Of a stretch of 64,000 nt of DNA, positions 36,821-45,047 are shown one piece after another. The DNA comes from Peribacillus sp. ACCC06369 (GTDB lineage Bacteria > Bacillota > Bacilli > Bacillales > DSM-1321): assembly GCF_030348945.1 (NCBI RefSeq), contig NZ_JAUCEN010000002.1, positions 868,001 to 932,000 on the forward strand, given 5' to 3'. Numbering within the stretch: the stretch's first letter is position 1; every line of letters begins with the position of its first letter. Both the position numbers and the translations under genes were made by a program. The notes under the pieces were generated by a model. It was not told the DNA's origin. It was given only the letters and a program-made list of their open reading frames with translations, and did not search any database.

Positions 36821-36849
36821 TTGAAATAAAAACCGCGTGAGATTATAAT
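36821..36849 (+). promoter_or_regulatory. Sigma-A promoter of the M20/DUF3311/symporter operon
   Basis: TTGAAA (36821-36826), 17 bases, TATAAT (36844-36849): nearly consensus. Confidence 0.75.
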
Positions 36850-36852
36850 CTA

Positions 36853-36874
36853 TTTAAGGAATTTTTTCCTTAAA
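36853..36874. promoter_or_regulatory. Operator palindrome over the transcription start
   Basis: TTTAAGGAA-N4-TTCCTTAAA is a perfect 9-bp inverted repeat that begins four bases after the -10 hexamer. It is a likely operator, possibly for the regulator encoded at 33638-34936. A short mRNA hairpin is the other reading. Confidence 0.5.
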
Positions 36875-36928
36875 CTATCCTAAATTAATGGTTGTTATGT
36901 AAATTGAATGAAAAAGGGGTTGAAGTGG

Positions 36929-38116
36929 GTGTCTCAAACGATGATGTTTCATGATTTAATCGAGACTGTTAAAGATGAAGTGATTGCTTGGAGAAGATAT
37001 TTACATAAGCATCCGGAGCTGTCTTTTCAGGAGGGAAAAACAGCACAATTTGTTTATGAAACGCTACAAACTTTTGGTGAATTAGAAATTTCACGTCCAA
37101 CAAAAACGAGTATAATGGCTCGTTTGATTGGCCGGCAGCCTGGGAAGGTTATTGCACTGCGGGCAGATATGGATGCGCTTCCAATTGAAGAAGAGAATGA
37201 TTTTGACTTTGTGTCACAGAATTCAGGAGTGATGCATGCTTGCGGACATGACGGACATACGGCGATGCTGCTTGGCACGGCAAAGATTCTTACCCAGTTA
37301 AAGGATCAAATTAAAGGGGAGGTACGTTTTTTATTTCAACATGCTGAGGAACTGCCGCCGGGTGGAGCCCGAGAGATGGTGGAGGCCGGTGTGCTTGATG
37401 GAGTAGATATGATCATTGGCACTCATCTCTTGTCGACTCTTCCTTTAGGGAAAATTGGTTTGAGTTACGGTCCGATGATGGCTGGTGCTGATACTTTTAA
37501 CATTACCGTGGTGGGTAAGGGAGGGCACGCCTCACAGCCCGAACTAACCATTGATCCCATAGCAATTGGAACTCAGGTGGTATCAAATCTCCAGCACATT
37601 GTTTCGAGATATCAAGATGCACAGGACGCTCTTGTTATTTCAGTGACTCAGTTCCATGCGGGAAGTGCAATTAATGTTATTCCAAGTAGTGTAAGCATTG
37701 GAGGCTCCGTTCGAAGCTTTAATCCGGAACTGAGGGAAAAGATTCCAACCTTTATGGAACGGATTGTAAAAGGAATTACTGAAGCGCATGGAGCTACTTA
37801 TGAAATCGATTATCAGTTCGGTTATGCTCCTACCATTAATGATGAAGACGTAACTCGATTGATGGACGAAATGGTCTGTGAAGTATTTGGTGAAGAAAGT
37901 CGAGAGATTTTAAAGCCAATTATGGGAAGTGAAGACTTCTCTGCTTTTCAAAAAGTAGTTCCGGGATCTTATATTGTAATAGGAGCTCGTAATGAAGAAA
38001 AAGAGATTATTCATCCTCACCATCATCCCCAATTCACTTTCGATGAACAGGCTTTACAATATGGGGTGAAGTTATTTGTTCACGGGACTTTTAAAGTGTT
38101 AAATCTATCATACTAG
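36929..38116 (+). CDS. M20-family metal-dependent amidohydrolase / aminoacylase
   Basis: About 395 aa from GTG 36929. The family hydrolyses N-acyl or other amides of amino acids. The metal site is visible: the conserved Cys in MHACGHDGHT, HAEELPPGGA, GTHLLS and the C-terminal PIMGSEDF with the last His in the HPHHHPQF tail; the lid-domain His is in GKGGHAS. ATG 36908 has no ribosome binding site, AAGGGG lies about ten bases before GTG 36929, and ATG 36941 is another option. It heads an operon with a DUF3311 protein and a sodium symporter that may bring in its substrate. Confidence 0.9.
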   Translation: MSQTMMFHDLIETVKDEVIAWRRYLHKHPELSFQEGKTAQFVYETLQTFGELEISRPTKTSIMARLIGRQPGKVIALRADMDALPIEEENDFDFVSQNSGVMHACGHDGHTAMLLGTAKILTQLKDQIKGEVRFLFQHAEELPPGGAREMVEAGVLDGVDMIIGTHLLSTLPLGKIGLSYGPMMAGADTFNITVVGKGGHASQPELTIDPIAIGTQVVSNLQHIVSRYQDAQDALVISVTQFHAGSAINVIPSSVSIGGSVRSFNPELREKIPTFMERIVKGITEAHGATYEIDYQFGYAPTINDEDVTRLMDEMVCEVFGEESREILKPIMGSEDFSAFQKVVPGSYIVIGARNEEKEIIHPHHHPQFTFDEQALQYGVKLFVHGTFKVLNLSY

Positions 38117-38128
38117 GGGGTTGAGCGT

Positions 38129-38329
38129 ATGAAAAAAATATATTGGCTCGGAATTATCCCGTTTCTTGGATTTATTGTAGGCGCTTTGTTTACAAATAAA
38201 GTGACTCCCTATGTACTTGGAATGCCATTTTTTCACTTTTGGATTGTACTCTGGTCTGTGCTAACCACAGGTATTATGGGGATTATCTATCTATTTGATC
38301 CTGCTAATCAGGAGGGAGATTCAAAATGA
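38129..38329 (+). CDS. DUF3311 small membrane protein, YhjC-like
   Basis: The 66-aa protein has two hydrophobic helices (about residues 5-20 and 36-58) and the DUF3311 pattern ...GMPFFHFWIVLWSVLT. Such proteins are encoded next to SSS symporters, as YhjC beside YhjB in B. subtilis, and are probably partners or stabilising subunits. AGGGGGTTGAG precedes the ATG. Its last codons overlap the symporter start by four bases, which points to coupled translation. Confidence 0.85.
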   Translation: MKKIYWLGIIPFLGFIVGALFTNKVTPYVLGMPFFHFWIVLWSVLTTGIMGIIYLFDPANQEGDSK

Positions 38330-39813
38330 ATATTGCCGTGTTTTTCATCCTGTTTTTTTTCGTCATTTCTGTTTTGATTGGTATTCAGGCTAAAAAAGGG
38401 AAAGAAATGAACTTAGAGCAATGGTCGGTTGGAGGACGCGGAATGGGAACCCTACTGATTTTCCTCTTGTCCGCAGGTGAAATGTATACTACCTTTACCT
38501 TTTTAGGGGCAAGTGGTTCGGCTTATGGGGAAGGGGGGTCCATCTTTAGTATCGTATCATACGGCTGCCTGGCAACAGTCATCTCCTACTGGACATTTCC
38601 TGCTATCTGGAGGTATGCAAAGAAACACCGATTAGTTTCCCAATCTGATTTTTTTGTAAAAAAATATCAATGTCCTTATCTTGGTGTGCTAGTTGCGGTT
38701 ATTGGTGTTATAGCTTGTACTTGCTACTTAGTCCTGCAATTGAAGGGGTTAGGGTATATCGTTTCTGCAACATCATATGGCGCAATCTCCTCTACAGCTG
38801 CCATTTGGGTTGGAGCAATTGGTGTAACCATTTTTGTAATGGTCTCCGGTATTAACGGTTCTGCCAGGACAGCTATTTTGAAGGACATTCTGATTCTTGG
38901 CATCGTCGTATTTTTAGGAGTTTATTTCCCTCTTCATTATTATGGAGGTATTCAACCTATGTATGAGGCCATTGAAAGTGCAAAGCCGAACTATACCATA
39001 CTTCCGGATAAAGGAATGAGCGTTTCGTGGTATATATCAACCGTTATATTAAGTTCGATTGGATTTTATATGTGGCCGCACGGGTTTTCTCCTATTTATG
39101 CCGCCTCTAGCGAAAAAGCTTTAAGAAAAAATGCAATCCTAATGCCAATGTACCAATTGATTTTGTTGTTTGCCTTTTTTGTCGGATTTGCAGCTATCTT
39201 ACAGACGCCTGGATTAAAAGGCAGCGAAGCCGATCTTATCTTGCTGCAACTTTCTAAACAGGATTTTGATCCATGGTTTGTGGGCTTAATTGGTGGAACT
39301 GGCGTGTTAGCCGCTTTAGTGCCAAGCTCTATGCTGTTGATGTCAATATCAACATTGCTCGCAAAAAATGTATATAGCGTATTCACTCCATCAGCAACGG
39401 AAAATCAGATTGCAAAACTGGTTAAATACTTGGTTCCGCTAATTTCGCTCGTAGGGATTTACTTGACCTTTAAAGGTGGAAATTCCCTCTTTAGTCTCGC
39501 TTTAATCGCCTATAATTTTATCACACAACTTGCTCCTGCCTTTTTCGCAAGTTTGATGAGAAAGAATTTTGTAACCAAACAAGGAGCATTCGCCGGGATT
39601 ATAACAGGAGGCGTGCTAGTCTCTATTATGGAACTAGGGAACATAAAAATTGGTCAACTGTTTCCTTATCTTCCTCAAGCAATTAAAGACCTGAATGTAG
39701 GAATTATCGCGCTATTTGTTAACATTGCAGTATTAGTGGTGGTTAGTCGGATGACAAAAAACATTACTTATACTCATAAGGATAATGATGTTTTGGAGAC
39801 AAAAACAGTATAG
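38326..39813 (+). CDS. Sodium:solute symporter, YhjB-like
   Basis: The 495-aa protein has about thirteen helices and SSS hallmarks: GKEMNLEQWSVGGRGMG after the first helix, LLSAGEMYTTFTFLGASG, and VPSSMLLMSISTLLAKNVY with the sodium-site region. It starts within the DUF3311 gene (ATGA overlap) and has AGGAGGGAG upstream. It belongs with the M20 amidohydrolase and probably imports N-acylated amino acids or peptides. The substrate is not shown by the sequence. Confidence 0.9.
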   Translation: MNIAVFFILFFFVISVLIGIQAKKGKEMNLEQWSVGGRGMGTLLIFLLSAGEMYTTFTFLGASGSAYGEGGSIFSIVSYGCLATVISYWTFPAIWRYAKKHRLVSQSDFFVKKYQCPYLGVLVAVIGVIACTCYLVLQLKGLGYIVSATSYGAISSTAAIWVGAIGVTIFVMVSGINGSARTAILKDILILGIVVFLGVYFPLHYYGGIQPMYEAIESAKPNYTILPDKGMSVSWYISTVILSSIGFYMWPHGFSPIYAASSEKALRKNAILMPMYQLILLFAFFVGFAAILQTPGLKGSEADLILLQLSKQDFDPWFVGLIGGTGVLAALVPSSMLLMSISTLLAKNVYSVFTPSATENQIAKLVKYLVPLISLVGIYLTFKGGNSLFSLALIAYNFITQLAPAFFASLMRKNFVTKQGAFAGIITGGVLVSIMELGNIKIGQLFPYLPQAIKDLNVGIIALFVNIAVLVVVSRMTKNITYTHKDNDVLETKTV

Positions 39814-40147
39814 CACAAGGTTTTAATACAAAATGAATCGAATAGCCAATCAACATGAATACTAACCATTCAAGAGTAATTAACATCAGATAAGTTTATG
39901 AAAACCGACCGTCCTCCACAATTTGGGGGCTGTTTTGTAGGGGTATATTTACAGTTCGGATAACGCTGATTATGTAGACTGATACAGAATGGGACTTTTT
40001 TGAAATCAAAGGGTGTCCAGTGCACATGGTAATTCAGCGAGTCTCCCTTTTTGGTGAGAATCCATGGGAACCAAATTAATCTTCAACTTGAAGGAAATAA
40101 ATCATTTAGATCGCTTTCTAAACAATAACAAAGAAGATTATCTATAA
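39814..40147. other. Non-coding stretch after the symporter
   Basis: The segment contains an imperfect hairpin around 39902-39940 (CCTCC..GGGGG followed by TGTTTTG) that may terminate the symporter operon. No gene was seen. Confidence 0.4.
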
Positions 40148-40186
40148 ATGAAACAAACCGGTCTGAATTTGGCCGGTTTGTTTCAT
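40148..40186. terminator. Bidirectional terminator for the small minus-strand gene
   Basis: ATGAAACAAACCGG and CCGGTTTGTTTCAT are perfect 14-bp arms with an 11-base loop. It lies just downstream of the 42-aa gene on the minus strand. Confidence 0.6.
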
Positions 40187-40190
40187 CTAA

Positions 40191-40319
40191 TTACTCTGTT
40201 TTAGAGCTCTGATCTTTATTTCTTTTATTTCCTTTACTGTTGTCACCACTAACAGGAACTTGTCCATGTAATTGCGGTGAATTTTGATTACGGCTGCCTT
40301 TATTAATTTTTTTTGTCAT
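40191..40319 (-). CDS. Small hydrophilic protein, 42 aa, possible spore (SASP-like) protein
   Basis: The minus strand encodes MTKKINKGSRNQNSPQLHGQ followed by a Gly/Asn/Lys-rich tail ending in SSKTE, behind AAAGGAGATGTGAG with ideal spacing. The protein is very polar, has no hydrophobic segment, and resembles minor small acid-soluble spore proteins such as SspL in length and composition. I cannot assign it to a named family with certainty. A strong hairpin follows the stop. It is the only well-supported gene between 39.8 and 42.1 kb. Confidence 0.6.
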   Translation of the reverse strand: MTKKINKGSRNQNSPQLHGQVPVSGDNSKGNKRNKDQSSKTE

Positions 40320-40388
40320 GTCTCACATCTCCTTTCTTTTTTCAAATACAGTTTGTCCCTTTTTGATGAACTTATGTTTTTCAATTGA

Positions 40389-40514
40389 AAAGTACATCTT
40401 TATCCAAGTGATATTCAAACCATTGTTTCAAAGATAAAAACCGAAAATTACCCTCCAGGATATGGGCATATCGTTTATGTTGATGAATTTGAACAGAGTG
40501 GCGACATTCTATGA
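40389..40514 (+). pseudogene. Unidentified protein-like remnant
   Basis: A frame without start codon or ribosome binding site reads KVHLYPSDIQTIVSKIKTEN then YPPGYGHIVYVDEFEQSGDI and stops. Its composition looks protein-like, but I do not recognise the family. It is one of several scraps in this region. Confidence 0.25.
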
Positions 40515-41389
40515 TATGTAATTTGCATCTAAAATTTTACTAAAGGGGGGTAGTAGTAAGCTGAACCAGGGGGATTTTTAAGTTATTAGTAAGCGTTGCA
40601 GGTCGTACTCAAAGAGTTAGTACAACAAGTAGAAAACATGAACCGTGAGTTGCAGTGTGGAAACACACTTCTTCCACACTGTTTCACGGCCAGTAAGCGG
40701 TAGTTCAATAGGGATGATGGATAGAATTATTTCCTGTTGAAAAAAGGGGATCAGCTGCATTTCTAGTCAGGTTGTTTAGACTAGAGTCACAGCAGGGCTT
40801 AGTCAAATTATTAAAACGCTAGTCGGATTTCCAAGCTTATTGATCTGGATCCAGCAAAGAGATTGTCTTTTCGCCCTTGAGGGATCGTACATACAAAGCG
40901 TGAAAAATGGCTGTTTTGACTGTTGAAAGTTTTGACTTTGGAGATGAAAAAAAATTATCGTTAGGGAATGTTCGGAACTAGAGGATCTTTTATCATAAGT
41001 TTATTCAAGAGGTTTTAATTACATAATTCGCTACTTTATTTTTAATAAGCTTGCAGTAGTAGTTTGTAGTTCTGAAAAAAAGAACAGTATATACAGATAA
41101 ATGATTTCAAAGATACATGTAGTGTTCTTTTTTAAGGCATGTATAAACATTTGCATAATGATCTTTCCTTTCTTAATGTAATTTCATCAATTATACTAAT
41201 GATTTTATACAATATCTCCCACTTTGTTAGATTACCTAACAGTGTTTTTTTGAAGTGGATTTTGTTGAAAGGGGATCGTTCGCCAAGGTGAATGTCATCA
41301 TGTAAATGAAGGAGGGCTATTTTAAGTGGACAATATTTTCAACAATTACCTCGATAGAATATATTTTTATTTTGGAATGATGTGTTGCT
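40515..41389. other. Non-coding, probably decayed region
   Basis: Only short frames are present, for example LKELVQQVENMNRELQ near 40601-40660 and a 24-codon frame from about 40906. None has both a start with a ribosome binding site and a plausible length. At 41310-41335 AAGGAGGG precedes a GTG that opens only 25 codons. Confidence 0.35.
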
Positions 41390-41533
41390 TCGGCATTAAA
41401 TGACCTGATAACAAACGGTCTGTATAGCTCACGACTACAGTCCATGAGTCCTGTTCCATTTACGGTGATCACAGCCTTGCCGAAAGAGATATCAATTTCC
41501 CCAACCTATCGGAAACTAACTGAGAAAAAATAA
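41390..41533 (+). pseudogene. Unidentified protein-like remnant
   Basis: A frame lacking a start reads ASALNDLITNGLYSSRLQSM then SPVPFTVITALPKEISISPT before its stop. Codon use looks coding-like, but the start and N-terminal part are missing. The family was not recognised. Confidence 0.25.
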
Positions 41534-41574
41534 GTAGAAAGTCGCAATAAGCGCTTTGCTCCCAAAAATTAATA

Positions 41575-41736
41575 ATGCTCGGGCCGAAAGGTGTATTCTT
41601 CAGTTCTCTTGGTTTTAATCATTTACTCCATAAGGTCAATAAAGGATGTTCCTTACACTCTGGAACTTCACATATTCAAAGAAGTAGAAAAAGTCGATTC
41701 CTGATTGAATTAGAAGACTTACTTAATCACATATAA
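41575..41736 (+). pseudogene. Unidentified 53-codon frame, probable gene fragment
   Basis: ATG 41575 opens MLGPKGVFFSSLGFNHLLHK and ends in FLIELEDLLNHI. There is no ribosome binding site, and flanking DNA is full of stops. It is probably the 3' end of a lost gene. Confidence 0.25.
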
Positions 41737-42024
41737 AAGTAATTTAGCTCACTAATCATTTCCTTGTACTCTCTCGATATTTCTAAAAAGCCTCAGTTAT
41801 TTACAAGGCATTCAATTACCATAAAGAAGGCTTCATGAAACACCAAAATAACTTTTTTGTCATTTGTCCTTTTTATTCATTGTAACAATGCCATGCCCTA
41901 TGTTTAGAAAAGGACGAATAATGACATTGACCTGTTATAAAAGCATTCTTAGCTCTTTTGTGAGTGGTAATGAGTAAGAAGAATAATTCAAAAGTGGGAC
42001 AGAGTATCACGGAGAAAATATAAA

Positions 42025-42058
42025 ACAAAAGGCAGAATTACTGCCTTTTGTTTTTTTT
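42025..42058. terminator. Bidirectional terminator for the Sfp-type gene
   Basis: ACAAAAGGCAG-AATTA-CTGCCTTTTGT forms a perfect 11-bp stem with T-rich sequence on both sides. It lies just beyond the 3' end of the minus-strand phosphopantetheinyl transferase gene. Confidence 0.75.
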
Positions 42059-42084
42059 ATTTCTACATAGTTATATAAGGTTAT

Positions 42085-42831
42085 TTAAAGTGCTTTTAAC
42101 CCATTTATTAAACTAGTCAATTTTATAATATCGATATTATCCGGGAATTCTAAATGATCTTCATTTCTGTTATTAATACAAACACTTATGGGATATCCAG
42201 GGCTAAGATGATACGACTTAAAAAGATAGTTAGACATATCTGTAATTTTTACACCTAGTGTTTTTAGTTTTAAAATTTCCTCTGTTGGTATTTCTAAACT
42301 ATATTGATTATTTCCATTCAAGATTGAAAAAGTATTTGGGGAAACCAAAAACCCCGTACCTATACACTTTAACCAGCTTTCCTTCAGCGTCCACATTTTA
42401 AAGAAAATATCGATTTGTTTAGCTTTGGGTAATTTAATGAAATAGCTAAATTCTTTACTGCTAAAAGTACTTTTGGTAATTTCATGGATGTTAAAATCTT
42501 TGACTTCTTCTATATCAACACCTATGGGATCCTTATGAATGCCAACAACAACCCAATCACCTGAATGGGTAATATTAAAGTGAATTCTTCCTCCTACTAG
42601 ATTGGGTTTCCCATGTTTATCTAAAATAAAGTGGATATTTTGAAATGGTTTTCTTAAAATGTCACTTATGAACCACTTTGCTAATAGCTCCCCAAATAAA
42701 GAACGGTATTTATCATTTTTCTTTTGTAATTTGTGTATGCTTAATCGTCTTTGTTTAGGTAACAAATGGAGCATTTCTTCATAAGTATTTTCATTCAAAT
42801 TAATTGGTAATTTTAGTGCTAAAATCTTCAT
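42085..42831 (-). CDS. 4'-phosphopantetheinyl transferase, Sfp type
   Basis: The enzyme transfers phosphopantetheine from CoA to a Ser of carrier proteins of non-ribosomal peptide, polyketide or fatty-acid synthesis. The 248-aa length is that of the two-lobed Sfp/Gsp group. Magnesium-site motifs are clear: IGVDIEEV and FFKMWTLKESWLKCIGTGF, with FNITHSGDWV before them. AAGGAGATC precedes the ATG. No synthetase or carrier protein is encoded in the window, so its target must lie elsewhere. Confidence 0.9.
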   Translation of the reverse strand: MKILALKLPINLNENTYEEMLHLLPKQRRLSIHKLQKKNDKYRSLFGELLAKWFISDILRKPFQNIHFILDKHGKPNLVGGRIHFNITHSGDWVVVGIHKDPIGVDIEEVKDFNIHEITKSTFSSKEFSYFIKLPKAKQIDIFFKMWTLKESWLKCIGTGFLVSPNTFSILNGNNQYSLEIPTEEILKLKTLGVKITDMSNYLFKSYHLSPGYPISVCINNRNEDHLEFPDNIDIIKLTSLINGLKAL

Positions 42832-42923
42832 TGTTGATCTCCTTATTTACCTAATACCGGAGGCACGAGGATCATTTGATTATCTTTACAATCCCTCCGG
42901 AGAGCCAATCCTCAATTATCATT

Positions 42924-44255
42924 TCAATGATCGTCATCATTGGAGATGTCATGTTTGTTTAAATATTCAACGATGCCATTCACCAATCCAGGGGATAATG
43001 GTAGTTCAGGATTTGTATAGGTTGCTAGATTTCCCTCTCGATCTGCAGGAGCTTCTTTCAATACATGATTCATCTTTTCGAGTATAAGTAACTCAGAATC
43101 GCCTTTTTCCTTATGTAACGCTTTTGCATTAGTTGGCGCCACTTGAATATCTCTATTACCATTTACGATTAGAACAGGGATATTCAGTTCCTTTACAAAT
43201 TCGATCGGATTATATTGAATCCAAGAAATCATGTAAGGTTGAACAGAAGGACGGAATACACTTTGCAAGTCTGCACTGACAGTCTCGACTTGTTTTCCTT
43301 GTTTTAGTTTTGACAGTATATCCTTGGACTCCGTTAATAACGTCGGTGTCAGTTGCTCTTCAAGCTGTTTAATAAGTACTTGGTCAATAGGTTCGCCTGC
43401 ACCAGCTAATGAAATGAATATGTCTGTCTCTGATTTCTTGGCAGCTGCCATTCCAATTAAAGAACCTTCACTATGGCCGATGATGCCGACTTTGGAAAAA
43501 CGGCCATCCTTTTTGGCAAATTGAACCCAAGCAGCTGCATCATCAATATATTGTTCAAATCTCAGATCCGCTTCTTTTCCTGCCAATTGCATATTTTCGC
43601 CAATTCCGCGCTTATCATATCTAATGCTTGCGATACCTTTTTCTGCAAGACTCTCGGCTAACATTTTTAAACTATTATTTTTCCCGGGCATTGCCATGGT
43701 GTTCCCGTCTTTATCAGTCGGTCCCGAACCCGCAATTATAATCATCACAGGAAAAGGTCCTTCATTTTTGGGTGTTTCTAAAAGGCCATTAATTGTTCCA
43801 TTCTGTAAGTCAGCCTGCACAATTTCACCTGATTCTTTCTCTTCAACTGCCTGATCGGATTTCTTAAGCAATTCGAAGGGGAACTCTTGCCCTTTCTGAA
43901 CAAATGTTCCTGAAATCTTTTCCTTATCCACTTTCCCATCAAACGTTATTTGCTGATTTTGCATTTTCATATTAAAAAACAAGTCTGAATTACTTAACTT
44001 TACACTGGTTAAGGGGAATTCGTTCAATCCTTGTACAGGAATACTTATCGTTCCATCTTTCCCCGTGAAATGAACAATGATTGGAAGAGGTTGATTTGGA
44101 ATCTTTATATCTCCTTCCCACCTACCTTCAATGGCTTTCAACGAGCTCACATCCTTCGAATTCTCATCCACTTGTTCCGTGTCCTTGGTTCTGCAGCCTG
44201 CCATCAATACAAAAGCACTTACGATAATACATATAATCGACAAAAGTCTTTTCAT
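42924..44255 (-). CDS. Alpha/beta hydrolase lipoprotein
   Basis: The 443-aa protein has a lipoprotein signal peptide with Cys21 in VLMAGC, so it is anchored outside the membrane. An N-terminal beta-rich domain (about 40-140: AIEGRWEGDIKIPNQPLPII) is followed by an alpha/beta hydrolase domain with MIIIAGSGPTDKDGN, SIRYDKRGIGEN, the nucleophile elbow GHSEGS, VNGNRDIQV (acid) and KMNHVLKEA (His). It resembles secreted esterases/peptidase S9-like hydrolases of Bacillus. No operon partner is evident. Confidence 0.85.
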   Translation of the reverse strand: MKRLLSIICIIVSAFVLMAGCRTKDTEQVDENSKDVSSLKAIEGRWEGDIKIPNQPLPIIVHFTGKDGTISIPVQGLNEFPLTSVKLSNSDLFFNMKMQNQQITFDGKVDKEKISGTFVQKGQEFPFELLKKSDQAVEEKESGEIVQADLQNGTINGLLETPKNEGPFPVMIIIAGSGPTDKDGNTMAMPGKNNSLKMLAESLAEKGIASIRYDKRGIGENMQLAGKEADLRFEQYIDDAAAWVQFAKKDGRFSKVGIIGHSEGSLIGMAAAKKSETDIFISLAGAGEPIDQVLIKQLEEQLTPTLLTESKDILSKLKQGKQVETVSADLQSVFRPSVQPYMISWIQYNPIEFVKELNIPVLIVNGNRDIQVAPTNAKALHKEKGDSELLILEKMNHVLKEAPADREGNLATYTNPELPLSPGLVNGIVEYLNKHDISNDDDH

Positions 44256-44590
44256 TTGAGCAACTTCCTTTCTTAATATAATTAGAGATAAGAAGATATT
44301 TTATTAGAGTATTTAACATGTTTTTTTGTTTCAGTCACTCATATCAGTCTTCATTATAAGTAAGTTTTAATATATAATTCCAATATTTTCCCTTAATATG
44401 GCGTTTGTTTTTCCATTGTATCTTTTTAAAGGCTATTGCGGCTGTGTAGAGGGATGTATTAAAAAAATATCGAAGAGACATTAAATCAGACCGTCTTAAT
44501 CGAGAGCGTATAAGTCGGTGTTGTTTTCATGGTACCTTTTTAAAGGTAGGGATATTAGGTCAATATATAGAATGATTTATAAATCAAACA
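44256..44590. other. Non-coding stretch between the hydrolase and the M-box promoter
   Basis: No gene or known RNA element was seen. It must contain the leftward promoter of the hydrolase gene. Confidence 0.4.
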
Positions 44591-44619
44591 TTGACATCTA
44601 ATAGAAACTCTTTTAGAGT
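44591..44619 (+). promoter_or_regulatory. Sigma-A promoter of the M-box/mgtE transcript
   Basis: TTGACA (44591-44596) and TAGAGT (44614-44619) with a 17-base spacer; the start would be about 10-15 nt before the riboswitch. Confidence 0.6.
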
Positions 44620-44634
44620 GGATGTGTAAATTAA

Positions 44635-44790
44635 ATATCCTCGTTAGGTGAGGCTCCTGTGTAGGAGATACGCTACTGCCCAAAAATGTCGAAAGACGCC
44701 AATGGGTCAACAGAAACCATCGACATAAGGTGGTTTTTAATGTAGCTGGCTTTGTCCTATGCCACACAGTGCTAAAGCTCTACGAATGGA
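44635..44790 (+). ncRNA. M-box (ykoK leader) magnesium riboswitch
   Basis: The leader contains the highly conserved M-box blocks in order: TCGTTAGGTGAGGCTCCTG, GGAGATACGCTACTGCCC, AAGACGCCAATGGGTCAACA, CGACATAAGGTGG and GTGCTAAAGCTCTACGA. This fold senses Mg(II) and terminates transcription when magnesium is plentiful. It lies upstream of mgtE with a terminator between, the standard arrangement. Confidence 0.93.
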
Positions 44791-44881
44791 GGAACTGGAT
44801 TTATGCTATGTATTTGTCATTCAGCCATTTACGGCTGTTTGTATTTGTCTTCCAGGCAATGTACGCATATATACCGTATTT

Positions 44882-44919
44882 AACACCTTCATTTGTAATG
44901 GAGGTGTTTTTATTTTTTC
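44882..44919 (+). terminator. Riboswitch expression-platform terminator
   Basis: AACACCTTCATT-TGT-AATGGAGGTGTT is a 12-bp stem with one mismatch, followed by a T-rich run. It is the intrinsic terminator that high magnesium would favour. Confidence 0.8.
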
Positions 44920-45047
44920 CTGGAGGTGAGGATTGTGGGTCATCACTCACGGGAATACTCCAAGCTTAATGAAAATTGAATGAAAACAAAGATTTTGAAG
45001 GGGAAAAATAATATTTTTTTGCTCCCCTAAAAGGAGTTGAGGGCAAA

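Noticed and set aside
37800..37815. ATGAAATCGATTATCA inside the M20 gene, similar to the iol operators
   Set aside because: It matches only partly, is not palindromic and lies within coding sequence far from any promoter.
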